In this document: piece by piece, positions 27,848-37,688 of the stretch
Layout of the letters: each line of letters opens with the position of its first letter
Numbering within the stretch: the first letter of the stretch is position 1
Origin: Leptolyngbya sp. FACHB-261
GTDB taxonomy: Bacteria > Cyanobacteriota > Cyanobacteriia > FACHB-261
Length of the DNA: 64,000 nt
Direction of reading: 5' to 3'
Assembly (NCBI RefSeq): GCF_014696065.1
Contig: NZ_JACJPL010000032.1
Location: 44,297 to 108,296, forward strand
The notes under the pieces: model-generated
The model's database searches: none
Told to the model about the DNA's origin: nothing
What the model saw: the letters and a program-made list of their open reading frames with translations, nothing else
Made by a program: the position numbers and the translations under genes

Positions 27848-30346
27848 TTAGGAAGTTGAGTGGAAATATGACCAGGCTCGGTTGAAATTACCCTGCATAA
27901 GAGCTGCCACGCCCGACAGCGTACGAACCTCTGGCAGTTGGGGAGACAAGTTGCGGGCTATGACCAACGCGCGTTCGGCAGCTCTGGGATGAAAGTCATA
28001 GAGGTTTACAAATGCCAAATAGGTATAGGCATAGGGATTGCGGGGTGAGAGCCGGACAACCCGCTCGAATGCCTTGATTGCCTCAGGGGCCCGACGTTGC
28101 AACACACGAGCCAGGGCCAATTGATAGGCCAAAGCCAAGTTTTGAGGCTCTTGCTGCAATCGATAGGCGGCAGCAAGGGCTGCTTGATTCACGTAATCCT
28201 GGTTCGGGTCGTATTGGCTGATGCGAGCGATTGCCGTAAAAATAGGCTCTAACCTTCCTCTAGGTAACTGGGCAGCCAGAGCGCGAAATTGAGTGACTAG
28301 ATCAGGGGCTGGCGAGTTGGCAACAGCGGGCGCAGTAGCATCCACACGGATTTGAATAGGAGGTAACTTCAGACGTTCAAGCCAAGTTCCTTGTCGGTTC
28401 AGGTAGGTTGCACTCAGGGTATAATTGCCAGCCGCTAAGCGTTTCGGAACCTGTAGGCCAAGCGTTTCTTGAATCTCGTAGCTACCCCGGCGCTCACCAT
28501 ATAGTCGCCCTAGCCCAAGGCTATGATCCTGAAGCAAACGGGCCTGGTTAGCACCCTGCCACTCCAGTAGCATTAGACCTGACTTTAAATCTGACCAAGG
28601 TCCTCGCCAACGATAAGTCACAGGCACGATACTGCCGGGCGGCACGCGATCAGGCAGCACAACGTCAACCAGTTGAACAGAGCTAACAGCCTGAGGCAGA
28701 GGCATTACCCGCACAGTTGGCTGTTTACGTTGAAAAAGCTTGAGCTGGCTCTGGTCGGGCAGAGACCAGGTTTGCATGACCCGGAAAGCTGGGTCAGCCT
28801 CTAATGTTTTGACCACGAGCGGGTAGGCGTCGCGGACAGAACCTGGATCCCCTGTTTTGGTGACTAACCAGTCAAGAGCTTTCAGATCCGGTTGAATATA
28901 AGCAGCTTGAACCCCCACTTGGCGTCCGTAAACCTGAAAATCAGCAAGCGCGCCATAGTAGCTAACATTGCCCTGATTGAGACCGGGCAGGCTGGGTAAA
29001 ACACCAATATTGGCACTGAGATAGGGCTCTGCCTGAGCCACCGCTGCAACCACTGACGCTGGAGGCCAGCCACCTTTAAGGTCAGGCCAATGTCGTGCGC
29101 CAGGACTTAAGACTCCAGCTAACCAGCCTCCCCCAATTGGAAACAGATTAGTGAGCATTAACCAGCTTGCTAACGCCAAGGTTCCCCAACGAGCAATTCG
29201 CCCGAGAAGAGCCCGGGGCCACAAGCTCAGACCATAGGCCAGCAACACGATTAGCAGCGGCAGATAGGGCAGAATGTAGCGACTGTCCTTGTTAACCACC
29301 ACGGAACACAGCAAATACGCGCCAGCCCAACACCCCCCTAACCAGGTGAGAGAACGTCTCTGCTGTGAGCTCGGCCAAGCCCGCCAAATATAGAGCAACA
29401 GGCCAACTAGAGGGACCAGCAGTAGCGGCCAGGACAGGGCCCGGGGCAAATTAGCTGCGTAGTAGGTCCAGGCGGCCAGCGCGTTCAGAGGTGGATCACC
29501 CTCTAAAGCGGCAGACTCTATAACGGCGCGATTGCTAGAAGTCAAAATCAGCAACCAGTTGGTGCGATACCAAGGCCACAAGACTAAGCCCACGGTGCAT
29601 AAGCTGATCAACCATTGCCCAAACCGTCCCCAAGCACGTTGGGTCAGTGACTCTAAGCCTAACCACAACAGCGGTACCAGCAAAAATAGCAAAGCGGTTT
29701 GCTTACAGAGCAAGGCTAGACCGATACTGATCCCACTCGCCAAGGTCCAGTCCCAACGCTGAGCCAGTTTATGGGTATCACGCCAGCGAGTCAGGTAATA
29801 CAGGGCCAGAGTGACTAGCGCTGTCGTCGGATAGTCCAGCAGAAATTCGGTTCGAGCAGTGTACAGATGTGGGGTTAGCCAGACCAGAACCGCAGCCCAC
29901 AGTCCAACTGTTGAGCTGAACAGATGCTGACCCAGACTGTACACTGCCCACATCAAGATGAGCCCAAACAGCAGGTTTACAAGCGTTGCCTGGTCAATAC
30001 CGGTGCCAAATAGGGCATAGAACGGAGCGGTCAGAATATACAGCAGAGGCGGATACTTGGGCGAGGCCATCCAGAACTCGCGCCACCAGGCTCCAGAGGT
30101 GATTTCAGCTCGCCCCAGTAGGCTCCAATAAGTCATGGAGCCATTAAAGTGCTCAGATGGATCCCAGGATGGTACTGACTGATCCAACCAGAACCATAGA
30201 CGTTCGGTCAGCATCCCGAGCAAGCCAATGCCAAGCAGCAGCCAAAAGTCCCGCTTTGCTTGAGGAATCTGCTTCCAAGTTGGCCAGTGTTTACTCTGGT
30301 CTTTGTACCTGCGGCGGCCAACAAACAGGTGATCAAGCCACTGCAT
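27848..30346 (-). CDS. GT39-like membrane glycosyltransferase with C-terminal TPR domain
   Basis: 832-residue inner-membrane protein from MQWLDHLF. The first ~400 residues contain about ten to twelve hydrophobic spans. Early acidic and glycosyltransferase-like features include SVPSWDPSEHFNGSMTYWSL and TPHLYTARTEFLLDYPTTAL, as in PMT/ArnT/GT39 enzymes that use polyprenyl-phosphate sugars. A periplasmic beta-rich segment follows (about 540-690, VTYRWRGPWSDLKSG). The last ~130 residues are TPR-like (FERVVRLSPRNPYAYTYLAF). The GT39 assignment rests on topology and motifs; donor and acceptor are unknown. Confidence 0.78.
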   Translation of the reverse strand: MQWLDHLFVGRRRYKDQSKHWPTWKQIPQAKRDFWLLLGIGLLGMLTERLWFWLDQSVPSWDPSEHFNGSMTYWSLLGRAEITSGAWWREFWMASPKYPPLLYILTAPFYALFGTGIDQATLVNLLFGLILMWAVYSLGQHLFSSTVGLWAAVLVWLTPHLYTARTEFLLDYPTTALVTLALYYLTRWRDTHKLAQRWDWTLASGISIGLALLCKQTALLFLLVPLLWLGLESLTQRAWGRFGQWLISLCTVGLVLWPWYRTNWLLILTSSNRAVIESAALEGDPPLNALAAWTYYAANLPRALSWPLLLVPLVGLLLYIWRAWPSSQQRRSLTWLGGCWAGAYLLCSVVVNKDSRYILPYLPLLIVLLAYGLSLWPRALLGRIARWGTLALASWLMLTNLFPIGGGWLAGVLSPGARHWPDLKGGWPPASVVAAVAQAEPYLSANIGVLPSLPGLNQGNVSYYGALADFQVYGRQVGVQAAYIQPDLKALDWLVTKTGDPGSVRDAYPLVVKTLEADPAFRVMQTWSLPDQSQLKLFQRKQPTVRVMPLPQAVSSVQLVDVVLPDRVPPGSIVPVTYRWRGPWSDLKSGLMLLEWQGANQARLLQDHSLGLGRLYGERRGSYEIQETLGLQVPKRLAAGNYTLSATYLNRQGTWLERLKLPPIQIRVDATAPAVANSPAPDLVTQFRALAAQLPRGRLEPIFTAIARISQYDPNQDYVNQAALAAAYRLQQEPQNLALAYQLALARVLQRRAPEAIKAFERVVRLSPRNPYAYTYLAFVNLYDFHPRAAERALVIARNLSPQLPEVRTLSGVAALMQGNFNRAWSYFHSTS

Positions 30347-30451
30347 TACTCCATCCCCCACAGCACACACTCAAAAGCTGCTCACTTCCTGCACATTCTA
30401 GGACTGTGAGAGGCAGAGTCCGCTAGAGGATAGGAACGAGGCCAAGGGGCA

Positions 30452-31204
30452 TCAGGCAGTAGGGGTTAACAAGGAATTCTGAAGCCGCCCTGAACTCACT
30501 TGGGCAAGTCGCTCCTGCAACCAGGTTTCGTATAGCTCATTCAGTAGACGCTGACCCATGCTCGCATCCAATTGGGCAGGCAGCAGTTTTTCTAGGCGCA
30601 CCAGCACGAACCACTCCCCCAATCGGGTTGGTGGCCAGAGCTGTCCCGGTTGGCCAGAGCTGAGCATTTGCGCCAGGGACGGGTGAGGTGTGCTGAGTTC
30701 GGCAGGACCGATGAGCCCTCCGGTTTGAGCTTCTGGTCCCTGCGAATATTCGCGTGCCAGATCCGCGAAGGCCTGTTCCCTTTCTTGAATACGGAAGTAC
30801 AATTCCTGAGCGATGCCCAGATCCTTAACCCGAAGTAAGGAGTAGATAACTCGGTCAAGCTGAGGCTTCCGGTGCACAAAGTAGGACTCTAGCTTGGTTC
30901 CCCAAATTGCCTGTTTGAACTTCTCGATCCGCAAGCTCCGAATAGCCAAGGCTTCTAGCTGGCTTGGCGTCATGCCATAGCGTTTCAGCCAAACTTCACG
31001 GCTCGCCTCTGAAGTGATTTGGTTCTGCTCAGCAAACTGTTGGCAAGCCAAAGCTGTCTCTTCAGGTGTGCAAGAGAAAGGCTCGATGGCCTGATCGATC
31101 ACGATTTCTCTTAGCAGGCGAGGCAACATCTGGTAGCTCGCCAGCAATGGCACAATCTCTTCAGCAGTAACGGTACGGCTATTGACTTGTAGGACAGGGG
31201 TCAT
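30452..31204 (-). CDS. Parvulin-type peptidyl-prolyl isomerase, exporter-associated (copy 1)
   Basis: 250 residues from MTPVLQVNSRTV. That start is chosen because it aligns with the start of the paralogue at 36082-36807; an ATG at 31249 would add 15 residues. An N-terminal SurA-like helical region (LLASYQMLPRLLREIVIDQA) is followed by the rotamase domain: ELYFRIQEREQAFADLAREY, SQGPEAQTGGLIGPAELSTP and LARL-type ends. There is no signal peptide, so it probably acts in the cytoplasm. It lies 304 nt downstream of hlyD. PPIases of this type sit beside type I exporters in other cyanobacteria and may keep substrates unfolded or aid transport. Confidence 0.85.
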   Translation of the reverse strand: MTPVLQVNSRTVTAEEIVPLLASYQMLPRLLREIVIDQAIEPFSCTPEETALACQQFAEQNQITSEASREVWLKRYGMTPSQLEALAIRSLRIEKFKQAIWGTKLESYFVHRKPQLDRVIYSLLRVKDLGIAQELYFRIQEREQAFADLAREYSQGPEAQTGGLIGPAELSTPHPSLAQMLSSGQPGQLWPPTRLGEWFVLVRLEKLLPAQLDASMGQRLLNELYETWLQERLAQVSSGRLQNSLLTPTA

Positions 31205-31508
31205 TGCTAAGGGATGGACGGGGACGGGCACGGGAGTTGCGAACATCACTCAGCACCCTGAGTTCCCAAACCTGGGGTTACTCTAAGGGCCACTAAGCTG
31301 AGACTAGCAAATTAGCAGCTAGGCAGCTATGGGAGAACTGCCTAGTTCTATAAAGTTTTCCCTTGGTTTCAGCTGGGTTTCAGCTAGGTTTCCTTTTGGT
31401 TATACCCAGGTTTCTACCTCAGTAGCTAAGCTGCTAGCCACCTATGAACTGGCAAACAGATTAAAGCTACAGTTGCCTCAGCCGGTCAGTCCCACATCTG
31501 CACACAAA

Positions 31509-33038
31509 TCAGCGCACAAATTTGAAGCTATCAGTCTGGCGCGAGAACAGATCAGTGAAGATGCTTAGTACAGTACGCTTACGCAAACGGATGTTAGCAC
31601 TCACCGACATCCCTGATTGCAGGGAGACATCGCGCCCATTGATCGAGAGTGACTGCTTCTCTAACTGAACTTTGGCAGGGAAGCTGTAAAAATTACGAAT
31701 CTGATCTGGAGGCAGGGCATCGGAACCAATCCAGACTAATTTCCCTTTAACATCTCCAAACTCGCTGAAGGGGAAAGAGTCAATGCGAACATCAGCATCC
31801 ATACCCTCATGCACAAAACCAATGTCTCGATTGGTAATGTAGACCTTTGCTGTCAGCGCGTCGGCAGGCACAATCTTAAGAACCGGCTCACTGGAATTGG
31901 TAACAAAGCCAGGGGTATGGGCTTTGAGATCGAAGACAGTGCCATCAACTGGAGCGCGCAATTCTTGATAACGCAGGGTCAATTGGGCCTGGCTGAGTTG
32001 GCTATCAATTTCAGCAATCCGTTTATCGTTCTCAACAATTGCTTTGGTTAATTGACTATCAATTTCGGCGAGGCGTTTTTCGTTGTCGGAGATTTTAGTC
32101 AGCAGATCCTTCGTAGAGAGGGCTGTGGTATTAGTTCGCTTTTCCTTCGCTCCAGCTAGAGCGAACTGGAGGCGTTGTTGTTCGTCGGTGAGGCGGTCCA
32201 CCTCTGCTTGGCGAGTCCGCACTTCCTGTTGCTGCCGCACATACTGAACCCGTGAAATACCGCCTTGCTCCACCAGAGGCTCAAGGTCTGTCAAGATCTT
32301 TTGATTCATTTTCAAAACATCTCGAGCGCTGTTGAGCTGTCCCCGGTTCTGAATTAATTGGCTCTGGGCTTGACTGACTTCTGATTCAGCTGAAGCGACC
32401 CGAGAGTTTGATTCAGCTTGACTGGATTGCAGGAAGGCCTGTTGCTCAGGCGTAAAATCACTGCCCTTGGAAGAGCCAGCTAGTTGGGCTCGGTACAGCC
32501 GATTCTCGGCATTCAAAGCGACCCGGCTTTTCGTCAATGACACTAGCTCAGGGGGCAGCTTGAGCCGTCGCGCTTCCTGCTCAGCCATCGCCAGAGAGCC
32601 TGAGCCCCCCATCTGTGACCGATAATAGGCATTCTCTTGAGTTAAGGCGTTGCGAATTTTGTTAGAGGATGACTGCTGCGCCTCGGCAACTGTGGGATCT
32701 AGAGTGAGCAACAAATCCCCTTTCTTCACTTTCTGGCCATCTTCAACCAGGATGCCTGAGACAACACCCCCGACAGGTGCTTGTATCTCTTTGACTGCAC
32801 CTGTCGGCTCAAGCTTGCCTGCAGCCGGAACCGCTTCTTCAATCTGGGCAACGCTCGCCCAGATCAGCACAGAGGCTGTAACACCCATCAGTACCCAGGC
32901 GATACCCCGAGACCAATTGGGTGATTGCTGCAAAATTACAGTTCGGTCGAAACTCGGAGGAGCTTTTTTCGCCGGTTTAGCAGTCCCATTAGGGGTAAGG
33001 ACTTGCTTAGAGTTGGAGCCGTTTTGCTGATCCATCAT
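31509..33038 (-). CDS. HlyD-family membrane fusion protein (type I secretion)
   Basis: 509-residue periplasmic adaptor joining the ABC exporter to an outer membrane channel. A single N-terminal membrane helix (GIAWVLMGVTASVLIWASVA) is followed by a lipoyl-like half, EIQAPVGGVVSGILVEDGQK. A long coiled-coil hairpin covers about 110-340. The second lipoyl half is LRYQELRAPVDGTVFDLKAH, and the C-terminal beta domain contains GMDADVRIDSFPFSEFGDVK. It starts 42 nt after the ABC exporter gene and is surely co-transcribed with it. No TolC homologue is nearby, so the outer membrane partner must be elsewhere. Confidence 0.93.
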   Translation of the reverse strand: MMDQQNGSNSKQVLTPNGTAKPAKKAPPSFDRTVILQQSPNWSRGIAWVLMGVTASVLIWASVAQIEEAVPAAGKLEPTGAVKEIQAPVGGVVSGILVEDGQKVKKGDLLLTLDPTVAEAQQSSSNKIRNALTQENAYYRSQMGGSGSLAMAEQEARRLKLPPELVSLTKSRVALNAENRLYRAQLAGSSKGSDFTPEQQAFLQSSQAESNSRVASAESEVSQAQSQLIQNRGQLNSARDVLKMNQKILTDLEPLVEQGGISRVQYVRQQQEVRTRQAEVDRLTDEQQRLQFALAGAKEKRTNTTALSTKDLLTKISDNEKRLAEIDSQLTKAIVENDKRIAEIDSQLSQAQLTLRYQELRAPVDGTVFDLKAHTPGFVTNSSEPVLKIVPADALTAKVYITNRDIGFVHEGMDADVRIDSFPFSEFGDVKGKLVWIGSDALPPDQIRNFYSFPAKVQLEKQSLSINGRDVSLQSGMSVSANIRLRKRTVLSIFTDLFSRQTDSFKFVR

Positions 33039-33080
33039 CTTAGAGAAATTGGCTAAAGGAATCTGCTGACCAGGAATTAA

Positions 33081-36059
33081 TCAAAGTTGTGCTTCTTGCT
33101 GCTGGTAGAGACAGTAATAGCGCCCTCTAAGTGCCATTAATTCTTCATGGGAGCCCTGCTCTACCACAGCTCCCTGATCCATCATCAGAATCACATCGGC
33201 ATTTTTGATTGTGGTTAACCGGTGCGTAATGAAAAATACGGTGCGGTCACGGGAGGCTTCAGCTAAGTTCAGACAAACTTGCCGTTCAGCATGGTAGTCC
33301 AACGCGCTAGTCGCCTCGTCTAGAACCAGCAGACGGGGGTTCTGTAGAACGGTTCGAGCAATTGCAATCCGCTGCCTTTGTCCCCCCGATAGCGCTGAGC
33401 CACGCTCACCCACACGAGTGTTGTAACCATTGGGCAAGGACATGATGAAATCGTGAGCGAAAGCAATTCTTGCTGCTTCGATAATCTCTTCTGAGGTGGC
33501 GTCAGGATTGGTCAGGGCAATGTTGTCCTGAATCGTGCCATCAAATAGCAGAGTGTCCTGCAAAACCATGCCGACTTGGCGACGCAGTGAGTAGAGTTCT
33601 ACCTTACTAATATCGTAGCCATCGATTAGAATGCGGCCCGAGTTCGGCTCATAAAGCCTCTGCAAAAGCTTCATTAACGTGCTCTTACCAGATCCACTTT
33701 GGCCAACAATGCCAACGAAAACCCCGGCAGGAAACTCAACGTTGATGTTAATCAGTTGTGGGGCGCCAGTATTGTTAAAGCGGAAGGAAACATCCTCGTA
33801 CTTAACCGCCCCCTGAATTGAGGGCATGGGAATGTTGCGTCGGTCTAATTCATCCGCCTCTTGGGGCGTGTCGATAATGTCGCTCAGACGCTCTAGAGAC
33901 AGCGCAGTTTCCTGGAAGTTTTGCCACAGTTGAACCAATCGCAGCAGGGGACTGGTGGTGTAACCGGCGATAATGCGGAAGGCAATGAGCTGGCCCAGGG
34001 TCAGCTTGCCATCTAGCACCAAATAAGCGCCGACCCACAACAGCAGTAGGCCAGACAGTTTATTGAGAAAACCGCTAATTGAACTCGCTGTTGTAGAGGT
34101 CAAAACTGTTTGGAAACCGGCGCTAACGTAACGGGCATAGCGCTCCTGCCATTGCCAGCGCGAGCGTAGCTCAATATTTTGCGCTTTGACAGTTTGGATG
34201 CCAGACAGAACTTCTACTAAGTAAGACTGCGTTTCGGCATTACGCTCTGCTTTAGAGCGAAGTTGCTGACGCACAATGGGAGCCACCACCGCCGTCAACA
34301 GGGCGAATAGCGGCACCGTTGCTAAGGCCACAATCGTCAGCAACCAGCTGTAAATCACCATAACCACGATGTAGATCACCGAAAAAATGGCGTCTAGTAC
34401 GACAGTCAACGCAGTACCGGTGAGAAACTGGCGGATGTTTTCTAGCTCGTTGATTCGGGTGCCCAATTCACCCACTGGTCGCCGTTCAAAGTAGCGCAGT
34501 GGCAGACGCAATAAGTGATCGATAATTTCCGAGCCCAAGGCTAGGTCAATACGGTTCGTTGTGTCTACAAACAAATAAGTTCGTAAAGCAGTCAGAACCG
34601 CCTCGAAAACTGCCATGAGTACCAGAATGACGCCCAATACATTCAGAGTACCTACGCTGTTCTGCACCAGAACCTTATCAATGATGATTTGCGTCATCAA
34701 AGGGTTAGCAAGGCCGAACAGTTGCACAAAGAAAGAGGCCAAAAGAACTTCCGACAGAACCCGACGATAGCGGTATAGAGACGGTAGAAACCAGCTCAAG
34801 CTAAAGCGCTTCTTCGGGGTGCTCTCGGTGACTTTGAGCAGCAGGACTTCGCCTTCCTCACCCCAGTTGCGCAAAAACTCCGCCGTTTTAGGTCGTCGCA
34901 ACCCTGTTTCCGGCGAGGCTAGCACGACTTCTTTTTCACTGACTTCGTAGAGAATCGCAAAGCTATCCTGCCAGCGAACTAGGGCTGGAGTTTGCAGACG
35001 ACTAATGGCCGAGGCAGGCACATTAGCTAGTTGAGCATTCAAGCCAATTAGCTCAGCGACACCGCCGCAAAGTTGTAGGGAAACGCTGCCCGATCGCTCC
35101 ATCTGGTTGACAACAACCTTGCGGATCATATCCCGGCGGAAAGGCAAACCCAGGTGCAGACAGAGCATCTGAAAGCAAGCCAGAGTCGCGTCTAGAGGTC
35201 CCCGACCATGAATGTATGGGTACTTGGCTGGCTTACCAGAAGCTTCGATTTCTGGCTCCGGTGGTCGATCTGGAGCGAAGGGAATATCTGTATCCGCATC
35301 TAAAACCAGGCCATTGCCACTACTGGAATAGCCTTGGGAATTAGACGGAGGGCTAGGATTCAGGAACTGATTAGGCTCTTGGAAGCCAATGAGCCGAACC
35401 GGACCAGAGGTGTGGTCTCTGAGAGACTGAAACGCATCAGGAGCTACGCGGCTACCGACTGGATACTGAGTCAGATTGCTACTGCTGACTAACCACAAGC
35501 GATCGGGATCCAACTGCCTGAGTGATCCCTGTTCAGCTGTCAGGTTTAGCGTGAGAGCTTCTGGAAAGATCCGCAGGGTCAGAGCTTTGAGATCGGCAGT
35601 GCCATCAGCACGCCGCTGCAACTCTGCTCCTAACAGATCAAAGACCTCAACCAGGCCGCAGTGCTCACAGAAGGCTTTAGCGAGCAGCGGCTCTTCAGAC
35701 AGCAATGCTAGAAAATCTGCTGCGGGTAGCGTGAGACAAACCGTTTCTGTTGAGGCAATGGCCGTCTCGCAAGGGACCCCTCGTACTAACCCAACCCAGC
35801 CCAATACTTCGCCAGGCCCCAATAATTTCAAGGTGCTGGGAGCCTGAAGCCGAGGGTCATAGCCCAAGAGCCGCGCCTGCCCTTGATAAAGGATTGAAAC
35901 TTGAGTGGGCATCTTTTCCCGCACCAGGATCGCCTGACCCATGCGGTAGCGCAGTAATTGAAAGCGTTCTGATAAGCGGTTCAGAACCGCAGAGGGCAGT
36001 TGACCAAAGGTCGGCAGTTCTGCCAGAAATTCTTGAACTGTGGTTGGAGTGTAGGTCAT
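33081..36059 (-). CDS. Type I secretion ABC exporter with N-terminal cyclic-nucleotide-binding-like domain and C39-like domain
   Basis: 992 residues in four parts. Residues about 10-140 form a cNMP-binding-like domain (LRYRMGQAILVREKMPTQVS, LGPGEVLGWVGLVRG). About 275-410 is a C39-peptidase-like domain in which the expected catalytic D-C-G reads L-D-A-T-L-A-C-F, so it is probably inactive, as in HlyB. The membrane domain (about 430-720) has six helices. The ATPase has Walker A VGQSGSGKSTLM, signature LSGGQRQRIA, Walker B LLVLDEATSALD and switch ITHRL. This architecture recalls HetC/SunT-like cyanobacterial exporters. Its likely cargo is the RTX proteins nearby. Confidence 0.93.
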   Translation of the reverse strand: MTYTPTTVQEFLAELPTFGQLPSAVLNRLSERFQLLRYRMGQAILVREKMPTQVSILYQGQARLLGYDPRLQAPSTLKLLGPGEVLGWVGLVRGVPCETAIASTETVCLTLPAADFLALLSEEPLLAKAFCEHCGLVEVFDLLGAELQRRADGTADLKALTLRIFPEALTLNLTAEQGSLRQLDPDRLWLVSSSNLTQYPVGSRVAPDAFQSLRDHTSGPVRLIGFQEPNQFLNPSPPSNSQGYSSSGNGLVLDADTDIPFAPDRPPEPEIEASGKPAKYPYIHGRGPLDATLACFQMLCLHLGLPFRRDMIRKVVVNQMERSGSVSLQLCGGVAELIGLNAQLANVPASAISRLQTPALVRWQDSFAILYEVSEKEVVLASPETGLRRPKTAEFLRNWGEEGEVLLLKVTESTPKKRFSLSWFLPSLYRYRRVLSEVLLASFFVQLFGLANPLMTQIIIDKVLVQNSVGTLNVLGVILVLMAVFEAVLTALRTYLFVDTTNRIDLALGSEIIDHLLRLPLRYFERRPVGELGTRINELENIRQFLTGTALTVVLDAIFSVIYIVVMVIYSWLLTIVALATVPLFALLTAVVAPIVRQQLRSKAERNAETQSYLVEVLSGIQTVKAQNIELRSRWQWQERYARYVSAGFQTVLTSTTASSISGFLNKLSGLLLLWVGAYLVLDGKLTLGQLIAFRIIAGYTTSPLLRLVQLWQNFQETALSLERLSDIIDTPQEADELDRRNIPMPSIQGAVKYEDVSFRFNNTGAPQLININVEFPAGVFVGIVGQSGSGKSTLMKLLQRLYEPNSGRILIDGYDISKVELYSLRRQVGMVLQDTLLFDGTIQDNIALTNPDATSEEIIEAARIAFAHDFIMSLPNGYNTRVGERGSALSGGQRQRIAIARTVLQNPRLLVLDEATSALDYHAERQVCLNLAEASRDRTVFFITHRLTTIKNADVILMMDQGAVVEQGSHEELMALRGRYYCLYQQQEAQL

Positions 36060-36081
36060 TGGGGGCGCAATGCCTCAGATG

Positions 36082-36807
36082 TCAGAGATGTACAGAATTT
36101 AGCCGATCGAGCTCAGCTTGCAGCCAAGACTCAAACAGTTCGTTAAGAAGACGTTGTTTCATCGCCGGGTCAAGACGGGCAGGCACGAATTTTTCCAGGC
36201 GAACAATCACTAGCCATTCGCCCAGACGTGTAGGAGGCCACAATTGACCGGGCTGACTGACACAGAGCATACGTGCCAAGGCCGGATTCGGGGTGCTCAG
36301 TTCTGCTGGACCAATGAGCCCGCCAGTCTGAGCTTCTGGACCTTGTGAGTGTTCTCGGGCTAGATCCCCAAAGGACTGTTCTCCTTCGCGAATCCGGAAA
36401 TATAGCTCTTGGGCGGTTCCAGGATCCTGGGTGCGGATCAGAGAATAGATGACCTTATCTAGCTGAGTTTTACGCTGAAGGAAATAGGGCTCTAGTTTGT
36501 TACCCCAGGTTGCCTGCTTAAACTTTTCCAGGCGCAAATTACGGGTAGTCATGGCTGCTACCTGCTCGGTAGACAGACCTGCCTGCACTTGCCAAGCTGA
36601 GCGGGCAGCCTCAGAGTTGAGTTGCTTGTGCTCATAAAACTGCTGACAAGCTCTGTCGCTTTCTTCGGGAGTGCATTGAATCGCGGCAACCGCCTGGTCG
36701 ATAATAATCTCCCGCAACAGCTGAGGTAACATCTGGTAACCAGCCAGCAGAGGAATAATCTCCTCAGCCGTGATTGCACGGTTATCAACTTGCAGAACTG
36801 TAGTCAT
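36082..36807 (-). CDS. Parvulin-type peptidyl-prolyl isomerase, exporter-associated (copy 2)
   Basis: 241-residue paralogue of the gene at 30452-31204. Both share TVLQV/PVLQV-type starts, AGYQMLPQLLREIIIDQAV, SQGPEAQTGGLIGPAELSTP and GQLWPPTRLGEWLVIVRLEK. It lies 22 nt upstream of the ABC exporter and leads the operon PPIase-HlyB-HlyD-PPIase. It lacks a signal peptide, so it should work on the cytoplasmic side, before or during export. Confidence 0.86.
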   Translation of the reverse strand: MTTVLQVDNRAITAEEIIPLLAGYQMLPQLLREIIIDQAVAAIQCTPEESDRACQQFYEHKQLNSEAARSAWQVQAGLSTEQVAAMTTRNLRLEKFKQATWGNKLEPYFLQRKTQLDKVIYSLIRTQDPGTAQELYFRIREGEQSFGDLAREHSQGPEAQTGGLIGPAELSTPNPALARMLCVSQPGQLWPPTRLGEWLVIVRLEKFVPARLDPAMKQRLLNELFESWLQAELDRLNSVHL

Positions 36808-37069
36808 GTGATGCTAACGCGGCTGACTCCGAGGTAGGGGCTTGTCCTATTCTTTCAATACTTTCACAACCTCAAGACGAGAAGGGGTTATGAAAGGATT
36901 AAATCCGGTGAGGCATCCCTATCTATTTACCTCTGGTCAGTGCCCCAGCCAATCAACCCGTTGCACTAAGGCGGTTGCACAGCACAGAATTTCATGGACC
37001 AACCTGTGAACTTAAGCACTTTTAAGCTGAGCCTAGGCCCTTGCCGACGGTAGGTTTAGAAATGTAACA

Positions 37070-37261
37070 ATGTCAGAAACCGTAGAACGGGCAGTAGCTG
37101 GCACTAACATTCACATGCCTCAAACCCAGAGTGCCCTAATCTCTACCAGCCTAACGAGTATTCCAGATCAGCGACAACCCGCGTCACAGACCTTTGCTAA
37201 ATTCCAGGCTGGGTCAACCGCAATCCTACAGCAAGCGCTAGAGACGATCTTTGGCTGCTAG
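37070..37261 (+). CDS. Small hypothetical protein, 63 residues
   Basis: Starts MSETVERAVAGTNIHMPQTQ and ends ILQQALETIFGC; Ser/Thr/Gln-rich, no membrane span. It is divergent from the exporter operon, with 262 nt between starts, and upstream of the RTX gene. The ribosome site is weak. I do not recognise it. It could be a small secreted or regulatory peptide of the secretion island, or not a gene. Confidence 0.35.
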   Translation: MSETVERAVAGTNIHMPQTQSALISTSLTSIPDQRQPASQTFAKFQAGSTAILQQALETIFGC

Positions 37262-37688
37262 CTGAGTTGGTAGAATGAAGAGCTTTAAAGCGCAACGCCA
37301 GAGCTTAACAGATGACGAGGTAACAGGGCACAACTCCGTTCAGCTTGTCATCTAAAATTCTTTGGAGATCAGCTTTCAATTTAGCGCGAACTCTCAAAGC
37401 GGAATCAACAGATTCTTTGAGCAATTTCTCAATGAGTTCAACCCGTCTTGAGAGACTATATTGGCAGATTTATCTTACTTCTGATTGAACCGTTTTATTC
37501 AGCAATGGAATCAGGCTTAGCTTACCAAACCACAGTTCTAAATCTAAAGAAATACTAAGAAACCGGACTATTCAGAACCGCAATTTCAATCTATAAAATT
37601 TATAGCTTCTGGACTTGCTCAGTCATCGTTTATAGTATGACGAGCAACCTGCTAGCGCAAAGAATTTTGACTTTGAGGAGTCGATGAC
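37262..37688. other. Intergenic region upstream of the RTX gene, 427 nt
   Basis: AT-richer than its surroundings and probably the RTX gene promoter and leader. On the minus strand, 37305 to about 37465 stays open for about 54 codons and would read as a charged helix (RRVELIEKLLKESVD, RVRAKLKADLQRILDDKL). It has no ATG or GTG start, so it may be a gene remnant. Confidence 0.4.
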
